Below, piece after piece: positions 48,034 to 58,990 of a stretch of DNA of 64,000 nt. Under the pieces are notes generated by a model that saw nothing but the letters and a program-made list of their open reading frames with translations, was not told the DNA's origin and made no database searches. This DNA is from Eretmocerus hayati. Its lineage: Eukaryota > Arthropoda > Insecta > Hymenoptera > Aphelinidae. Where the stretch lies: contig CM056741.1 in assembly GCA_029851415.1 (NCBI GenBank), forward strand, positions 164,907,685-164,971,684, read 5' to 3'. Each line of letters starts with the position of its first letter. The first letter of the stretch is position 1. Position numbers and translations under genes: made by a program.

Positions 48034-50129
48034 TTTTCTTTCTTTTCACTTTTCTTCCTTTGTTGCTATTCTGTGCAGCAAGATTGCGGTGCGATTGAAT
48101 GTCAAAAACCGTATGTACGATACAATTGTGAACGGTAGTTCGATTTCAAAAATACCCCTCGAGATTTTCTTTTTCTTCCCGTCGATCCTTTTCTATATGT
48201 ACTGAGCTATTGCGATTTTACCGCTCTGAATAGTTCGATACTCAATAGTTCGATGTTCGTACATAGAATTTCTGCGACATTGTATCCTGGTAAGAAAGAG
48301 TAAGGATGATGGGATGAGATATATAGCCTCGGTAAAATTTGTGGGACTTGAAATTGACAGCAACAAAGATGGTTGTATCTTTCCTGTATTTATGTATATT
48401 TTTTTTTTTCCACAAAATTGTATAGTCCCTGTGGTAGATAAGTACTCTTGTTATGTCAATGCCTGTGGCACATTGTTTTTCACAAACGAACAACATGATA
48501 CCGATCCTAGCAAAATAGCCATGCATTATCATTGAGGCAAAATAAGATGGAGGGTAATTTTTTCAAAGTGATGATTTTTATCTTTGAAAATTTATGCAAT
48601 GGTCTGAGCGTTTTCACGTATAACATGCGTTATTCCATACTCCCCTTTCAAGAAAAAGTGGAAAAAAGCAAGCTATCATGAGTGAGAGACGAAAATTACA
48701 TACTATTTTTGCTACACGATCTAAAAACCGATTTCTTGTTGTCGCCAATATCGATTTCACGTGATATTGTCCCCATCGCAAGGGTGAGGCAAAGTGATCG
48801 CTTTTTCTTTTTGAATGCACAGTGGAACTTTTTCAACTCGAACCATATAATCCACGAAAAGAACTTATTCCGAGTTACCGAAAATTTGAGCTGTCGAATA
48901 GGCTTCAAAATGATTTCGAGATAGAGAAGTTTCGTTCGAAAAATGATTCTTTTCCATCTAATTTAGTAAATTACTGAATACTGTTCATATTTTCCGTAGA
49001 GCAAAGACAGATCCAAATGAATTCTTCAGAAAAAACAAAACTTGAGTAAAATAATGTCTCTCTCAATCAAGTTTTGAGCGATGCAATGACCAACGGTGTA
49101 TTCAACCTTTTCACATCACGAGAGCTCACATTTGAATTTTGGAAGATAAGTCCTGATGACATGAATGGCATCTTTTGCTTTCCGTCGAGACGCGTGCTTA
49201 TTCGTCAAATCATCAAAATTATCATGTTCTTCTTAGTCCAAATGAGCCTCGAAACGAGCGCATACGACATTCATATTCTCCAAGCTCTTGATAACCTTTA
49301 TGTTCCATATCAATTCCATTGCGACTCGAAATGAACTTAAATCTTATCGTGTTAGCGAGCTCCATATAAGCACATTATAAAATTTTGAGTTATTGAAGTT
49401 AAGTCAAGATCCTGACGAGACCTCTCAAGTTGACAGTTAACGAAGTTCTACTTGAAAACTCCAGGCTCGATGAGCCTAGGCCGAATGGGATTTTGAATCG
49501 ATACGGTGATCACAAGGATTTACATACCGAACTATACAGGTGTGCTCGGGCGTGCCCCTTTATCTGCGAGGGATACGATACAGATTGGAGTGGCCCCGCA
49601 TATACCGAATCCTCAGATACCGAAGCATTTTTCTGATGAGAAAATAGGGGATACAGATCGAGGTGGGAAGAAAATTGGGTTGAAATATTTTTGTGGAAAA
49701 ATACATGAGGTTATATCTGCGAACTAAAGAGCTATGACGATTGATTTCAATGCTACAAACGGTGAGCCGGAAGGTCGAAGAGGGTTGAGTTCCATGGACG
49801 TCAGGAATACTTCTGGAATATGTTTCGAGACTGACTCGACATCATTTTCCGACAAAAATGAGAATCTTTCGTCGAGGTTTTCTTTAACCAATCGCCCGTC
49901 ATTCTTACCACGTTTTTCGGGATCATGATTTCACTTCATCGTTCTGCGTCGTACATATGGCCTCTGAAAATCATAAAAGTACATTAATGCGACGTGAAAA
50001 AACCCAACCTTTCCAATCACGGGGGTCAGAATTTGGCTCGAACGGTGTTCAGGCTGTTGGAATCTGATTGATGGCAAGAAATTTTGATTTGAGCGCAGGA
50101 ACCCATTGAAGTCACTGGAGATTATTCTT
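48034..50129. other. Upstream of the IR25a paralogue, no gene recognised
   Basis: AT-rich. It was searched on the minus strand for amino-terminal-domain exons of an ionotropic receptor and none was found. Short open frames here lack family features. Confidence 0.4.
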
Positions 50130-50642
50130 GGGGCCTTATTCTAATACATTTTTCCCGCGACGGGGTGGGAGAAAACCCAGCACTTCCAATTTCCAACTAG
50201 TTTACATTTAGTAAACAAACTAGTTTGTAGCACTAATTGCCACGAAAATATCATCAGGATATACTTAATGGCGTATCCTTCCGAACCCTCAAACATTTTT
50301 TAACATCACACAATCCTAAAATGGGGCCAAAAGTCATCTCGACAAGAAATTGAATCACTTTTCGATCACAATCAAAGTGACAGGTTAGTAAGCGGAAATG
50401 TTGTGGTCTAAAACTGATTCAATCTCATGTTAAGATGACTCTTGGGCCAATCTTGGAATTGTGTGGTGCTAAAAAATGTTTGAGGGTTCGGAAGGATACG
50501 CCATTAAGTATATCCTGATGATATTTTCATGGCAATGAATGCTACAAACTAGTTTGTTTACTAAATATAAACTAGGCGGAAATTGGAAGTGCTGGGTTTT
50601 CTCCCACCTCGTCACGGGAAAAATGTATTCGAATAAGGCCCC
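50130..50642. mobile_element. Foldback MITE, termini GGGGCCTTATTC
   Basis: Left end GGGGCCTTATTCTAATACAT and right end ATGTATTCGAATAAGGCCCC are inverted complements. The arms continue inward for about 210 bases (for example CCAGCACTTCCAATTTCC against GGAAATTGGAAGTGCTGG) to a loop near 50,345-50,430. No coding sequence and no clear target duplication. Confidence 0.85.
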
Positions 50643-52074
50643 TGGCTATAACTGTTGCGGATTGTTGAGTTCTTCCTGAGTGAATCGAACGAGCTCAGTT
50701 TTCCGATTTTCCTCTCTAGAAAAGGTTCCTGAAGTGATCTCAGAGAAAAGAAAATTACGGATTTTCGGCAAGTAATTGGTTTACTGCAACTAAAATGTCC
50801 ATCGCTGTCAACAAAATCAGGATCGCCAATTTTTTAAAGATCGTGATGAAATTTCCTGAAAGCTCGAAAGACACGTTATGATTTTAATCTGAAGGATTGC
50901 CTGGGAGTGACAATTCGCGTTCCTCATACCTCTATCGTTGTACGCATACCACATTCAATTGATCAACATCGCTAGAATTTAAAGAAAATTAACTTATATT
51001 GATGAATGTTCACCTCAAATGCAATTGAAATTACGTGAAGATCCTCCACATCAGCACACTCATAGAATACACAGATCTCATATGTAGTCCATCAAATTTA
51101 GATATGAGATCTAGCAAATTTTGAGGATATTTAGAATCACGATTTGCTATTTCGCATTGCTCCCAATCTCCATTGCATTATGAAGAGACCTCAATGTCTG
51201 TTTGCTTATTCTCGCAGCTTGATTCTACTTTTGCCACAAAACTCCTCAATATCTATAATCACAGCATCAACATTTGCTCCTTAGGTTGCTCCAAGGTTTA
51301 TAGCCAGCGACCGGATCTGTGCATGGATTTGAATATTAGGGATCAGTGCATTCTATGTTAGTTCCCAATGCTCTGAAACTCTTAACATTGTCTAGTTTAA
51401 TCCATAATTTTCGAGTGGAATTTCAGCAAAAATCGAGGTTTTTCACCTTGATTGAGATTTTAAGGGTCTCTTTGGGTCTCATTCTGACTTTGTAATTCAG
51501 AAGATTGGTCCTTTTAACGTCGATATCATGTAATCTCATGATTCCCAGAGGCCAAAGATACGACACAGAATGACGAAGGGAGGTCCTTGTTTCAGGAAAA
51601 TGAGGTAAAAAATGGGAAAATCGACTTTAATCGAAAAACCCTCGACGAAAAATTTTCGTTTTTGTTGTAAGATAATGTCGTGGTAATTCCAAAAAATACC
51701 TTGGAGAAATTCCCGACGTTCACGCAACTTGATCTATTTCGGCTTCCCGGATCCCTGTGTACAAGATAGATTATCATTAATAATTTGAACAATTATTTGA
51801 GAAAAAGTGTTTCCTCAGCTCATCCTAGCCATAGTTCTCAACTTGGTTTGTCATATCCTGAGAAAAATTCATGACTTTTTCGATTGATTTGACTTGGAAT
51901 ACGGGAAGCAGCAATTCATCAGCTCACTCATTGGGCCTTCATTTGGGCAAATTTTCTTGCGACATAGCAACTGTTTCCCGTCTCTTCAAGCTCTCCACAG
52001 TTCACTTCGATATTAATTAATTAAATAATATTAAAACGCGTGACGACTTTCAGGTGTCCGGAATCACTAGATTT
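50643..52074. other. Intergenic stretch, nothing recognised
   Basis: AT-rich, without repeats or coding features that I can support. Confidence 0.35.
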
Positions 52075-52285
52075 CTCCCCTAGATACTAAGCTTACCCTG
52101 CGGAAATGTCCCTAGAACTGTTTTAACCTAACCTGACCTGACTCGTTACTATAAAATATTCCCCTAGACTGTTCTAACCTAACTCGGCTCGATTATCTCC
52201 TAGAGAGAAATATCCCTAGATTTTTACTAACCTAACCTGACCTGGCCATTATTTACCTTCTTGCCCTAGATTTTTTTTTTACAAT
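52075..52285. repeat. Short repeat units with telomere-like CCTAACCTAA motifs
   Basis: Three to four imperfect units of about 50-60 bases share CCCTAGA, then TAACCTAACC(T)GACC. TAACCTAACC occurs near 52,124 and 52,230 and a variant near 52,171. TTAGG is the ancestral insect telomere repeat, so this could be an interstitial telomere-like tract, though the units are too degenerate to prove it. Confidence 0.5.
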
Positions 52286-52729
52286 TTTACCCGTTTTATT
52301 ACATCTGTTCTATTCTACCCATTCTATGGATTTTTACCTCAAATATCGCGGTTTCTCTCATTTTTAGATTTCTTACAACTTTGGATTTTATTTGTTTCAT
52401 TCGACTTGTTTTGTTTTTCCTTTTTTTATGGATTTTTTCCTCCTTTTTATTCATTATTTATTCATTGATTTATCTGATTTCTTACCTCTTTCGAAAATTT
52501 CATTTTCTAGAACTGTCCAAAGTCTGTTTGTTGCACCCTTGCCGTGTAATCATGTTTTCGCACCGTATTCCCTTTTGAAGCTCCCACTCACCTTACTTTC
52601 GCAAGGCGTCAGGTGCAGGAATACGGGCTACTAAATGTTTCCAGGCATTTTGTGGGTACAACTGTCTTCGTCTGGCTCGAATTGATGAGTGAGTTTCCGT
52701 CAAAAGTCTGTCTGTTGAACCTTCGCTTC

Positions 52730-52830
52730 GAGCCATCGTTGAATTCGCGCCATTTTCTACACTTGCTCACCATACTTAGGTATTATCATGACGCAAGTGT
52801 AGAAAACAGATTGATCCAACGATGGGAGCT
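52730..52830. repeat. Small hairpin
   Basis: CCATCGTTGAATT...TTTTCTACACTTG is followed by the inverted CAAGTGTAGAAAA...CAACGATGG, giving a short stem-loop centred near 52,775. Confidence 0.6.
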
Positions 52831-53408
52831 TGGATCCCTCCGTCTCTGTCCGTGAATGGAATGTGATGGATGAGAGAATGGATGATGATGATGGTGATGA
52901 TGATAATGATGAAGAAGATGATGAATTCGCCCCCAAGTAGGCGATCATTAGCTGATTTATGATGCATGCGATGAGGTGGTGAGAATGATGTAGGAAAAGA
53001 GAAGAGATGGTGGAAGAGTAGAAATTGGTATGAGAGATGATGAGATTGAATGGAGGTAAGATAGAATGAGAGAAGTGAGGGAAAAGAGACGAATGAAAAG
53101 TAAGAAAGGAAAGGAGATGGTATGAATGAAGAGTATGTAATGACATGAAAAATTGGAATGAGATGGAGATGATGATGCTGAAAAAAGAGGAGGGAACCCT
53201 ACTGAAAGAGGCCGAGTCGGTGACCGAGACGGTTGACCGAGTCGGTGCACGGAGTCGGTGACTTTTCCAGTTTCCCGACTCGGTCACTTAGCATGGAATG
53301 GCCCCAAATGCTACGAAACGAACAATAAATGATAAATCATCGTCAGACGTTAATAGAAAAATTTTAAAAAAATAGAAAAAAACATGCCCGGCTCTTTTCA
53401 CAATTTTG

Positions 53409-53477
53409 ATGCGAGTGGGGTTCGAACCTGCAATGTCTTGATTACGAGTCCAAGCACATGTGCCTGGGGCTAGCGAG
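53409..53477 (-). other. tRNA-like segment (left arm)
   Basis: On the minus strand TAGCCCCAGGC resembles a Pol III A box and GGTTCGAACCC is a good B box, 33 bases apart as in a tRNA. Between them CTTGGACTCGTAATCAAG looks like an anticodon arm. The T-stem and acceptor stem do not pair well, so this is a tRNA-derived or SINE-like relic rather than a functional tRNA. Confidence 0.45.
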
Positions 53478-53960
53478 ACATGTTACGAGAGAGGTCTTAG
53501 TGAGCGTACTTGGAGTGTGACTCATAGGAAGTACCTAAGATCTGTTTATCATGAGTTGATCATAAACTCTGGCGCCAGAGCACTGAGTCAAGCCGTAGCT
53601 AGGATGGGACTTGGAATATTTCTAGATCTGGCTGCTTGACCGAGTCGGTCAACCGAATTCAAATTTTCACGGGAAAGCAACACCGAGTCGGTTAACCAGT
53701 CAAATTTTGAAAATTTTCCCAGTTTTATGCGTGTTGCTTTCCCGCCAAAATTTGAATTCGGTTGACCGAGTCGGTCAACCTACTCGGTCAAGCAGCCAGA
53801 TCTAGAAATATTCCAAGTCCCATCCTAGCTACAGCTTGACTCAGTGCTCTGGCGCCAGAGTTTATGATCAACTCATGATAAAACTCATGATAAACAGATC
53901 TTAGGTACTTCCTATGAGTCACACTCCAAGTACGCTCACTAAGCCCTCTCTCGTAACATG

Positions 53961-54030
53961 TCTCGCTGGCCCCGGGCACATGTGCTTGGACTCGTTATCA
54001 AGACATTGCAGGTTCGAACCCCACTTGCGT
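53961..54030 (+). other. tRNA-like segment (right arm)
   Basis: Inverted copy of the left-arm segment: the A-box-like part has drifted (TGGCCCCGGGC), the B box GGTTCGAACCC is intact, and the anticodon-like arm reads CTTGGACTCGTTATCAAG. Confidence 0.42.
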
Positions 54031-55151
54031 CAAAATTGTGAAAATAGCCCGGCATGCTTTTTCTATTTTTTTTAATTTTTCTATTAACCTCTGACGATAA
54101 TTTATCATTTATTGTTCGTTTCGTGGCATTTGGGGCCATTCCGTGCGAAGTGACCGAGTCGGGAAACTAAAACAGTCACCGACTTCGTATACCGACTCGG
54201 TCAACCGTCTCGGCCACCGACTCGGCCTCTTTCAGTAGGGAAAGAGATGAAGAAGGAGTAGGCAGGGAAATGAGATGGTATGAAAATGATGAGCAGAAAA
54301 TGATATGAAAGATGATGAGTAGAAAATAATATGAAAGATAATGAGATTGAATGATAGGAGGAATCGCCTCACCTTCCTACTTGGATGTGAATTCGGACGC
54401 AACCTCTGCACCCGAAGGCGGCTTACCTGCGTGCAAGAATTCGCATCCAAGTAGGCGATCATTGGCGTATGATGAATGTGATGAGGTGGTGAGAATGATG
54501 TGGAAAAGGAGATGAGATGGCGGTAAAATAGGAAAAAGAGAAGAATGGTGTTGATGTTATGAGAAGAATGAGAATGATCACCTCACCCTCCTACTTGGTG
54601 ATGCGTGCAAGATTTCACTTCCAAGTAGGCGATCATTGGCGTGTATGAATGTTGTGGCGAGAAGGTGTGGATGATGGAGAAATTGAATGTAAGATAAATG
54701 TAGAAAATAAGATGAATTGTGTTGATGTAGAAAATGGGGAGAGAAAATGAGAAGGAACGAGGAAGGGGGAGGGAATGAAGTGAAAGTAAATGAGTTGGTA
54801 TTAATGTAGAAGATTAGTTGAAAGATGCAATGAATGAATGATTAGAATGAAAATTCGATCCGATGAGCGAGGAAAGAGTAATGAGATGAATGCGAATGAC
54901 CCTCTCACCCTCCTATTTGTTGATGAATTCGGACGCAATCTCTGCACCCGAGTGCGGCTTATCGTGCAAGAATTCAATCCAGAGTAGGTTATCATTAGGG
55001 TGTATGAATGATGTGACGATAAGGTGTGAATGATGGATAAATTTGATGAAAGAAGAATGTAGAAAAGGAGATGAATTGTCTTGATGTAGATGATGGAGGT
55101 GGGAAATGAGATGAAATAAGGAAGGGGAAAGAAATAAAATGAGAGTAGAGA

Positions 55152-55552
55152 AGCCGGTATCAAGGCGATGCGGTCACCGTGCACCGCGACCGTGGACCTC
55201 GAAAATACACCTCACATAAAAATATTGATGATTCAAAGTGTAAGACGAGTTGTCTAACACTTGTTATTGTACAGCTTGTATTCCTCAATCCGTCGCTCAG
55301 CCCAAATCATAAGAGAATCGGAGAAAAGTGGGAATAACTCGGCCGCGGGGACCTCCTAACCTATAATATGCGCACATTTCCATTCCCAACTTTCTCCGAT
55401 TCTATTGCAATTTGGGCTTAACGAAGAGCAGACAAATCTAAGTTGGATGATAACAAATATTTGTGCGCTCGTCGTTTAACCCAAATCGCAACAGAATCGG
55501 AGAAAGTTGGGAATGATTTTCAGCTTGCATGGTGACCGCATCGCCTTAATGT
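55152..55552. mobile_element. Short TIR element, termini GGCGATGCGGTCACC
   Basis: GGCGATGCGGTCACC on the left is matched by GGTGACCGCATCGCC on the right. The flanking tetranucleotides are TCAA (left) and TTAA (right), consistent with a TTAA target duplication with one mutation. Inside, a segment around AATCGGAGAAA(A)GT(G)GGGAA occurs three times, once inverted. Neighbouring GATGA-tract copies read GTTAATGTAGAAAATG without the insert. A TTAA target suggests a piggyBac-type element, but the termini do not prove it. Confidence 0.6.
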
Positions 55553-55866
55553 AGAAAATGAATTGAAGAATGTAATGAATGAATGATTTGAATGAGAAAG
55601 TGATGCAATGAGCATGGAAAGAGTAATGAGATGAATGAGAATGAGTTGATGTTAATGCAGAGGATTAGTTGAAGGATGCAATGAACGAATGATTTAAATG
55701 AGAATGAGATAAAGTAAGCGATGAGATGAATGAGGAATATCGCCTCACCCTCCTACATGGTGATGAATTTTGTCGCAACCTCTGCACCCGAGGGCGGCCT
55801 ACCTGCGTGCAAGAATTCATCTCCAAGCAGGCGATCATTGGCTTGTATGAATGATGTGATATGCCT

Positions 55867-57436
55867 CCCAGCTGAAAATATATGCGTATCCCGATGCGCG
55901 GCTTGGTGCGTATTGGGGCACGTATGGCGCAGCGTATTGCAGCGCGCAGTGTAGCGCGGAGAATCCGGGTCGATAATCCCGGGCGTCCCAATACGCATCT
56001 CCATACGTGCCAACGCTTCGGAGTGAAAGTATATTGGTGACGCCCAGCTGTGGGCCGTGGGGCGCAGGCGAGCGGGGAAGCTTTATATATATAGTACATG
56101 CCACGTGATGTCTCGTTCGCGCGCCCATTGCATGTGCCCATACTGCCCATACGCGTCCCAATGCACGTTCCAACACTTGCCTCGACCAGCTATATAAAAC
56201 CAACTCAGCTAGGCAACTCTTGCCTTTGACCGATAGGTGGCAGCTAGATTTTTGATCCTGCACGAGAATTTTTCATGATTTCCGACATACTCTCATCTGA
56301 GATTCTCCAATAATAGGTCATGAAGTCCTCTTATCACTTTGAAGGGGATAACGTTTGATCTCATAGGATGTCACATTACCTGATCAAACGTTATCACCCT
56401 CAAAGTGATAAGAGGACTTCATGACCTATTCTTGGAGAATCTCAGATGAGAGTATGTCGGAAACCATGAAAAATTCTCGTGCAGCATCAAAAACGTAGCA
56501 GCCACCTATCGGTCAAAGGCATGAGTTGCATAGCTGAGTTGGTTTTATATAGCTGGTCGAGGCACGTATTGGAATGTGTATTGGAACGCGTATGGGCAGT
56601 ATGGGCACATGTAATGGGCGCGCGAACGAAATACCACGTGGCATGCGCTATATATATATAAAGCTTCCCGGCTCGCCTGCGGCCCACGGCCCACAGCTGG
56701 GCGTCACCATTACGTTCACTCCGAAGCGCTGGCACGTATGAAGATGCGTATTGGGACGCCCGGGATTATCGACCCGGATTCTCCGCGCTACACTGCGCGC
56801 TGCAATACGCTGCACCATACACTGTAAAAAATTTTTATGTAAAATTACAAGTCTCAGAGAGGGTAATAGTTGGATACCGTGCTGGGACGTGTAAATTTAC
56901 AAGCGGCTTGTAAATTTCATTTACCGGCTGACGGTAAATTTCAGACCTGAAGAAACCTTGTTCAACCGAAGCGTACGGGCTACTCGGGGGCTCTTTCTAA
57001 TGAAATGGAGTCTTGGAATGAAGCATCTTAATCCACGATAACTTTGAAAAGGGTGAAAAACCCGTGCGAGTCAAAAACTCATCGCTCGAGACATAAACAC
57101 TCGACCGCGGAGGAGCTTTTTAGGTTAGTTGTGCGTGGGCCCAGCAGACCAAACTTTAGATCCGCGCATGCTCGGTTGAGCCAGGTTGAGCTGAAATTTA
57201 CAAGCCTGAGCGAGGGAATTTTACCAGTCTGAGACTGGTATCCAACTATTACCCCCTCTGAGACTGGTAAATTTACAAGCGTTTGTAAAGTTACAAGAAA
57301 TGGGATGAAACTCACCACTCCCAGAGTTGTATTTTTACTAAGCTAGATGGTGAATTTCATTCAACATTTTTTACAGTGTACGTGCCCCAATACGCACCAA
57401 GCCGCGCATGGGGATACGTATATATTTTCAGCTGGG
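55867..57436. mobile_element. GC-rich long foldback element carrying a nested insertion
   Basis: Left terminus CCCAGCTGAAAATATATGCG and right terminus ATATATTTTCAGCTGGG are inverted. Arms of about 500 bases meet near 56,365 in a tight loop (GATAACGTTTGATC ... TGATCAAACGTTATC). Sequence is unusually GC-rich, with many GCGTATTGGGACG-type words and TATATATA next to AAGCTT in both arms. The right arm is split by the 559-bp insertion at 56,820-57,378; removing it restores the arm. Long open frames on both strands mirror each other because of the palindrome and are not genes. Confidence 0.9.
56820..57378. mobile_element. Nested MITE, termini CACTGTAAAAAAT, TA target duplication
   Basis: The element begins CACTGTAAAAAATTTTTATG and ends ATTTTTTACAGTG. 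TA flanks it at 56,818-56,819 and 57,379-57,380. The intact left arm of the host palindrome shows the empty site (CCATACGTGCC in reverse complement), so the insertion is precise. TA duplication and these termini fit a Tc1/mariner-type non-autonomous element. The interior repeats TAAATTTACAAG-like words. Confidence 0.9.
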
Positions 57437-58408
57437 CTGATCATCACACTCTCTGCGTTTACAGGGTTGAGACTGTCTATCTCATTAATGACAACGAAGC
57501 ATTGAGAGAACGCCTGCATTATGATGTTTGATAATGAACATTAGCTGATTCAGTTATAGATTTAGTGAGATTGATAAATCATAAGCGAAAGTGAGTCGCT
57601 GGTGAATTTAGAAGAAAATTATACGTACATACATGCATATGTAAAAGTTTAAAATTCAATCATCGAAAATCTCTTGGTAAACCACGTTTTTAGTACAGAA
57701 TGGGAGTAAAAATCCTTTTTTATTCCTTTTTCCTGGAATCGTGTATATTGTTTTGTTTGAGAAACACTTTGAGATTTGTACTTGACGTAACACGCGATAA
57801 TGCTACATAAAGTTGTCTTTGGATTCACAAAATGAATTATTGGCTCCCTCATATGGTCGTTTTTTTCAATTTACTCATAACCGTCGAGTATTTTCAATCA
57901 AACAATTATGATGACCAAAAATGATACATTTGACTGTTAGAGTACCCACAATAATTTGTATTTTTTCATTTTTCGTATTCGTATTTATTCATTCCATGAG
58001 ATTTTTGAAACTCCTTTGAAAAAGTCGTAAGAGCGCAGCAATTCCGCTAGTTATCTCTTTATTTGAAAGATTTTAGTCGAGAGGAGGCCATATCAGAGGA
58101 ATTGTAAAAATATTCACACATAATTCTGGATTTGAATTTCAGTCCAACTCAGACGTGAACATACTAAATTTAGTAATGCTGAAAATAATTCCGTGGCACC
58201 CCATGGAATCTCATGGGACTTCGTGGGACCTGGCCCTGGGAAAATTTTAAATCTTGACACTTGGGAAATTTGGCAACCAAGACGTGTAGCATACAAATTT
58301 TGACCATTTCTCTTCCAAAAATAGTTGAATTTGGTCGGTTATGGTCAAATTTTGTATGCTGCACATTTCCAATGCTAAGTTTAGTACAAATTAAGATTGG
58401 AAGTTTTT
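57437..58408. other. Intergenic stretch, nothing recognised
   Basis: AT-rich, with an imperfect inverted pair near 58,150-58,380 (CTAAATTTAGTAATGC against GCTAAGTTTAGTA, CATACAAATTTTGACCAT against ATGGTCAAATTTTGTATG). No gene seen. Confidence 0.35.
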
Positions 58409-58606
58409 CTAGGAATTATTCTCAGTAGAGAAGTTGTTGATATGCCACCGACTGCCGGAAAAATTTTCTAGTTCAGAAATGATGGCACCATCGTAACCAT
58501 TCGCATATACCGGGATCTTGTACCGCAGATAGCAGGAATTGGTCTCGTCAGAAAATCCACACTCAGAATATTTGCAGATACGGATGCTACTAATACCGGA
58601 GTACGC
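58409..58606 (-). CDS. Possible terminal exon of an unidentified gene
   Basis: On the minus strand an acceptor (TATTTACAG) is followed by a 66-codon frame to a TAG at 58,409. It reads AYSGISSIRICKYSECGF..., then NSCYLRYKIPVYANGYDGAI and SELENFSGSRWHINNFS. Three cysteines and balanced composition look protein-like. The nearest upstream candidate is a frame at 58,990-58,775 (WQLIITRLDGSMVTASDTTT, then GSGRITILISSSSTTATPP), but no GT donor joins it in phase 0 and a stop precedes it. It may be a decayed gene, and I do not recognise the family. Confidence 0.3.
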   Translation of the reverse strand, partial: AYSGISSIRICKYSECGFSDETNSCYLRYKIPVYANGYDGAIISELENFSGSRWHINNFSTENNS

Positions 58607-58774
58607 CTGTAAATACCAAAGTTATAATGAGCGAACGTTCAGAAATTTGTCCAATGACGTACGGGGTTAATTTCCCTCCATAGAAAATTCATTTAGATTA
58701 CGAGCTCTTATAGTGCATTTGGTTCAAAGACTAAATGGTGATTGAAACCAGGAATATTTATCTTTCAAATATTT

Positions 58775-58990
58775 TCATGAATTTCCAACACAATTGCCAT
58801 ACGAGAAGCGACTCATAGACTTCAAAAAATTCCAATTTATATTTTTAATGTAGAACTTTGTGTAAGGCAGAACTGGGGGTGTAGCAGTTGTGCTGGAGGA
58901 TGAAATCAATATTGTGATACGTCCACTCCCATAAGTTGTGGTATCGCTAGCTGTGACCATCGAGCCATCCAATCTAGTAATAATTAATTG
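58775..58990 (-). CDS. Possible partner exon or relic upstream of the 58.4-kb exon
   Basis: Open minus-strand frame with Ser/Thr-rich segment ILISSSSTTATPPVLPYTK. A TGA lies immediately upstream and splice joints are unconvincing in this frame. It is kept only because it lies on the same strand as, and 170 bases from, the candidate exon at 58,409-58,606. Confidence 0.18.
   Translation of the reverse strand, partial: QLIITRLDGSMVTASDTTTYGSGRITILISSSSTTATPPVLPYTKFYIKNINWNFLKSMSRFSYGNCVGNS

Larger units (their letters stand above)
53197..54240. mobile_element. 1.04-kb foldback element with GACCGAGTCGGTCAACCGA repeats
   Basis: Left terminus CCCTACTGAAAGAGGCCGAG and right terminus CTCGGCCTCTTTCAGTAGGG are exact complements. 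Arms of about 500 bases meet near 53,715. Both ends and the centre are crowded with GACCGAGTCGGT words. Each arm carries a tRNA-like segment (listed separately). The element is inserted in the GATGA-rich tract. No transposase frame is present. Confidence 0.88.
52860..55865. repeat. GATGA-rich low-complexity tract with five copies of a hairpin repeat
   Basis: Purine-rich GATGAATGAGAATGATG-type sequence fills the gaps. Embedded are copies of a unit near 54,365-54,480, 54,582-54,640, 54,903-54,995 and 55,740-55,835, and a partial one near 52,923-52,960. Each reads roughly CGCCTCACCCTCCTACTTGG ... GCAACCTCTGCACCCGA ... GAATTC ... CCAAGTAGGCGATCATTGGC. The unit ends are inverted (CCTACTTGG against CCAAGTAGG), so each copy can fold. 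A TGATGAGGTGGTGAGAATG flank repeats with several copies. The open frames across the tract are artefacts of low complexity. Confidence 0.75.

Noticed and set aside
52757..53287. Long minus-strand open frame (176 codons)
   Set aside because: It is the translation of GATGA-rich low-complexity DNA (runs of S, H and I) running into a foldback terminus.
53409..54030. Functional tRNA genes
   Set aside because: B boxes are good, but T-stem and acceptor stem pairing fail and both copies sit in mirrored arms of a mobile element.
55665..56263. Overlapping minus-strand frames of 142 and 161 codons
   Set aside because: They lie in one arm of a GC-rich palindrome; the mirrored arm has matching frames, so their openness comes from base composition, not coding.
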